From contig DASYQJ010000136.1 in assembly GCA_036005605.1 (NCBI GenBank), positions 1 to 7,588 of the forward strand: a stretch of 7,588 nucleotides of DNA, in the 5' to 3' direction. The stretch is from JALZAA01 sp036005605. Its GTDB lineage: Bacteria; Actinomycetota; Acidimicrobiia; IMCC26256; JACDBD01. The notes below the pieces were generated by a model. That model made no database searches. It saw only the letters and a list, made by a program, of their open reading frames with translations, and was not told the DNA's origin. Within the stretch, counting starts at the first letter, position 1, and the number at the start of each line of letters is the position of its first letter. The translations under genes and the position numbers were made by a program. Positions 5,418-7,588 of the stretch are shown here, piece by piece.

Positions 5418-6850
5418 ACCCGGCCGTCCTTGATGGCCTGCACGAGCGCCGCGTGGTCGAGTGCGTTCTGATCGGCATACGAAGTGGCGAAACGGCCCAG
5501 CGCCTTGCCGAAGACGTCTCCTCTGCCGAGGTACCCGGAGATGGCGGCGGCGTCGCCAGAACGCGCATGGGCGCGCGCCAGGGTCCCGCCGCACAGCTCC
5601 GCGTAGTTGAGGAACGCGTTCGTCGGCAGGGAATTGACGTCGGCCGACACCTTCATGTCGCGCAGGTTTCGCCAGTAGTAGTCGGCGCCCGAGGTCTGGT
5701 CGTGGGTCCAACCCAGGAACAGATCGTGGGCGGCTTGCATCAGCCGCTGTCCTTCGACGACGCGGCGCGCGTGGTTGTCGTAGACGGAGCGCCCGAGATG
5801 CGGCTCGAGCACCGAAGCCTCCGCTTCCTTGATCTGGAGGATGAGCGGGTCGTCGGCCCCGCCCCCTTCCAGCAGAGCTATCCAGCAACGCGTGCCGACG
5901 CTGCCGACACCGACCACTTTGCGGGCAGCATCCGTCAGCGTGAACCGGTCGAGGAGATGGCAGACGTCGTCGGGGAGGCTCGCGCGGTAGCCGTCGAGCA
6001 GGGATTGCATCCGGTCGACGTCATCATCGCCTCCGACATGACCCACCAACGGAAGCTGGTCGACGATCCGGCGGTGACCGTCGACGACCGCGGTGAGCTT
6101 GTTCACCGCCTGCAGATTGTTGTGCGCGTGCGCCCGCGCGATGGCATGGTCGAAGATGGCCTGGGTTTCGGCGTCACCGACTGCTGCCGCCATCGCCGCA
6201 ACCAAGTCGGTGTCGACGCTCCAATACCAGGCGTCGAGCGTTGGAGCGGTCGCGAAGGCGGCCAGCAGACCCGCATAGGCCAATGTCATCCGCAGGACGG
6301 CGGGTTCGCCGACCTCGTCGGGGAGGCCCTTCGACCGAGCCGCGACCGCGAAGCTCGCGCCGAGGCGCTTGAGATCCCACTCGAACGGCCCCGGCAGGGT
6401 CTCGTCGAAATCGTTGACGTCGAAGATCAACCGGCGTTCCGGGGTGGCGAACCCACCGAAGTTCACCAGATGCCCGTCGCCGCACAGTTGCACCATGATC
6501 CCGGCGCTCGGGGTGGAGGTCAGGTCGGCGGCCATACCCGCCGCTGCACCGCGGTAGAAGCCGAACTGCGACTCGGCCATGCGTCCGTGACGGATCGGCA
6601 GGAGCTCGGTGACCCGGCTCTCGCCCTGTGCCTCGAGCACGGCCACCGGGTCCGGCCGGTCCGCTGCCGCCTCCCAGTCTCCATGGCTGCGGCGGGGCAC
6701 GTCCTTGCGCAACGCGCGACCGGCAGCGATGCGTTCGGCGCGGTCGATCGTTCGCGTGTTGGCGCCCAGCGTGGCGGCACCGGAGGCCCGCTCGTACGCA
6801 GCGCGATCTGGCCGCCGCGCGGGGTCCGTCCTAGCGGTCGCCTTGGCCAT
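5396..6850 (-). CDS. DUF2252 family protein
   Basis: This 484-residue soluble protein matches DUF2252 along its whole length. RHGRMAESQFGFYRGAA (88-104) is followed by QLCGDGHLVNFGGFATPERR (121-140), DVNDFDETLPGPFEWDLKRL (144-163), GVGSVGTRCW (314-323), LQIKEAEASVLEPHLG (338-353), and GQRLMQAAHDLFLGW with YYWRNLRDMK (367-400). The family's reaction is not established. The GDxHxxN and DFD elements (Asp125, Asn130, Asp147, Asp149) resemble the catalytic loop and metal-binding site of aminoglycoside-phosphotransferase-like kinases, while a glycine-rich loop and Lys341 lie after them. The ATG at 6850 is chosen because the conserved region begins soon after; reading further upstream would overlap the divergent oxygenase gene. 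TACGGT (6865-6860 on this strand) stands 9 bases before the ATG and there is no Shine-Dalgarno. The N-terminal 60 residues are Arg/Ala-rich and weakly conserved in character. Confidence 0.95.
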   Translation of the reverse strand: MAKATARTDPARRPDRAAYERASGAATLGANTRTIDRAERIAAGRALRKDVPRRSHGDWEAAADRPDPVAVLEAQGESRVTELLPIRHGRMAESQFGFYRGAAAGMAADLTSTPSAGIMVQLCGDGHLVNFGGFATPERRLIFDVNDFDETLPGPFEWDLKRLGASFAVAARSKGLPDEVGEPAVLRMTLAYAGLLAAFATAPTLDAWYWSVDTDLVAAMAAAVGDAETQAIFDHAIARAHAHNNLQAVNKLTAVVDGHRRIVDQLPLVGHVGGDDDVDRMQSLLDGYRASLPDDVCHLLDRFTLTDAARKVVGVGSVGTRCWIALLEGGGADDPLILQIKEAEASVLEPHLGRSVYDNHARRVVEGQRLMQAAHDLFLGWTHDQTSGADYYWRNLRDMKVSADVNSLPTNAFLNYAELCGGTLARAHARSGDAAAISGYLGRGDVFGKALGRFATSYADQNALDHAALVQAIKDGRVPATSNL

Positions 6851-6859
6851 AACCCACAC

Positions 6860-6865
6860 ACCGTA
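6860..6865 (-). promoter_or_regulatory. Candidate -10 element TACGGT for the DUF2252 gene
   Basis: On the minus strand TACGGT fits TANNNT and is 9 bases before the ATG at 6850, implying a leader of no more than a few bases. It lies in the 37-base divergent region. No -35 is recognised, and it would have to fall near the start of the neighbouring oxygenase gene. Confidence 0.35.
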
Positions 6866-6874
6866 CGACTGAAA

Positions 6875-6880
6875 TAGCCT
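6875..6880 (+). promoter_or_regulatory. Candidate leaderless -10 element TAGCCT for the dioxygenase gene
   Basis: TAGCCT fits TANNNT and is followed by exactly 7 bases (TCGACCC) before the GTG at 6888. That is the spacing expected for a transcript starting at the first base of the start codon. No Shine-Dalgarno is present, which supports leaderless translation and this choice of start. Confidence 0.5.
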
Positions 6881-6887
6881 TCGACCC

Positions 6888-7588
6888 GTGCTCGACACCG
6901 CGGTCCTCAGTGAGGCCCAGCGCGAGCAGTACCAGCGGAGCGGCTGGGTCGCGGTCACGGGTCTCGTCGACTCGGAATGGCTGGGGCGGCTCCGCCGGGT
7001 GACGGATGAGTTCGTCGACGCGAGCCGCGAGCTCACCGAGTCGAACATCCTGTACGACCTCGACGTCGGGCATACGACCGACGAACCGCGGCTGCGCCGG
7101 TTGAGCTCTCCGACCGACCTGCACGAGACGTACTGGGAGTTCGCGTCGCAGTCGGTCATCACCGACGTGGCCGCCGATCTGCTCGGCCCCGACGTCAAGT
7201 TCCATCACTCGAAGCTCAACTTCAAGGCGCCGCGCGGCGGAGAGGAGGTCAAGTGGCACCAGGACATCCAGTTCTGGCCGCACACGAACTACGACCTGCT
7301 CACGATCGGCGTGTTCCTCGAGGACGTCGAGACGGGGATGGGTGAGGTCGGGTTCGTCCCCGGCACCCACGACGGGCCGCTCTTCGACCTCTACGACGAG
7401 GACGATCGGTGGGTCGGCGCGCTGCGTGACGGCGACGTCGAGCGAGCCGGAGTCGATGCGGCCGAGTACCCGATCGGACCCGCCGGCACCATCACCGTGC
7501 ACAACTGCCGCACGGTGCACGGGTCGGCACCCAACCGGTCGGACCGGCCGCGGCCCCTTCTCCTCCAGACCTACGCCGCCGCCGACGC
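6888..7588 (+). CDS. Phytanoyl-CoA dioxygenase (PhyH) family protein, 5' part (3' end outside window)
   Basis: The gene reads open from GTG 6888 to the edge, giving 233 residues of a non-haem iron(II)/2-oxoglutarate oxygenase. The N-terminus LSEAQREQYQRSGWVAVTG is the usual PhyH opening. The iron ligands are visible as HxD at His124-Asp126 (KWHQDIQFWPH) with a distal histidine at His211 (TVHGSAPNRS). Arg222, in the segment SDRPRPLL, is the likely 2-oxoglutarate carboxylate binder. VGFVPGTHDG (about 152-161) is the conserved strand-turn before the final beta strands. Nearly all of the catalytic core is present and only the C-terminal tail is missing. The family hydroxylates diverse small molecules or acyl-CoAs, and the substrate cannot be inferred from this fragment. 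It is divergent from the DUF2252 gene across 37 bases, so both may be controlled together. The start is supported by TAGCCT seven bases upstream. Confidence 0.93.
   Translation, partial: MLDTAVLSEAQREQYQRSGWVAVTGLVDSEWLGRLRRVTDEFVDASRELTESNILYDLDVGHTTDEPRLRRLSSPTDLHETYWEFASQSVITDVAADLLGPDVKFHHSKLNFKAPRGGEEVKWHQDIQFWPHTNYDLLTIGVFLEDVETGMGEVGFVPGTHDGPLFDLYDEDDRWVGALRDGDVERAGVDAAEYPIGPAGTITVHNCRTVHGSAPNRSDRPRPLLLQTYAAAD

Noticed and set aside
5453..6877. 474-codon plus-strand open frame opposite the DUF2252 gene
   Set aside because: The minus strand carries unmistakable DUF2252 motifs throughout; the plus-strand product has no coherent features.
6851..7198. N-terminal extension of the DUF2252 reading frame up to 7198
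   Set aside because: The extension is antisense to the conserved PhyH coding region and is Ser/Arg-rich with no DUF2252 similarity; ATG 6850 fits the family start.
6831..7520. 229-codon minus-strand frame opposite the dioxygenase gene
   Set aside because: It is an antisense shadow of a gene with an intact HxD...H iron site.
1..7588. Search for mobile elements, CRISPR repeats, tRNA/rRNA genes or phage genes
   Set aside because: No terminal inverted repeats, transposase motifs, spaced direct repeats or RNA-gene signatures were seen; coding density and composition are uniform.

Overview
The window is high-GC DNA (about two thirds G+C by eye) that reads like an actinobacterial (Actinomycetota) chromosome. 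The signs are frequent GTG and TTG starts, few Shine-Dalgarno sequences, TANNNT -10 elements placed directly before start codons as in leaderless transcription, and a lipoprotein with the Ala-Cys-Gly-Gly-Asp processing context common in actinobacteria. The genus cannot be read from the sequence; an acidimicrobial or related environmental lineage is only a guess. There are no RNA genes, CRISPR arrays, insertion sequences or other mobile elements, and no gap over 100 bases lacks a gene.

Layout. A minus-strand gene runs off the left edge (1-299); it encodes a two-helix membrane N-terminus, possibly of an M48-type (HtpX-like) protease. Divergent from it, and slightly overlapping it if the TTG start is right, is a plus-strand series of four genes: a probable lipoprotein with a DUF4185/DUF5005-like beta-propeller (265-1449), a DUF1345 membrane protein (1461-2135), a three-helix membrane protein of unknown function (2147-2824), and a 12-helix RND/MMPL-family exporter (2918-5389). 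A DUF2252 protein (5396-6850, minus) converges on the exporter gene with only 6 bases between the stop codons. Divergent from it across 37 bases is a 5'-partial phytanoyl-CoA dioxygenase-family oxygenase (6888 to the right edge).

How the genes may work together. The four plus-strand genes all encode envelope proteins and are closely spaced. The first two junctions share the same design: a TAA stop, 11 bases, then a GTG start, with the stop codon forming the first three bases of a TAACGT element 8 bases before the next start. A shared cell-envelope role (glycan trimming plus lipid or amphiphile export) is an inference from co-location only. The DUF2252 and dioxygenase genes look like a separate divergent pair driven from one very short intergenic region. 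The points most worth a second look are the repeated stop-codon/promoter junctions, the kinase-like motifs of the DUF2252 protein appearing in permuted order, and the unequal acidic residues in the two halves of the RND exporter.
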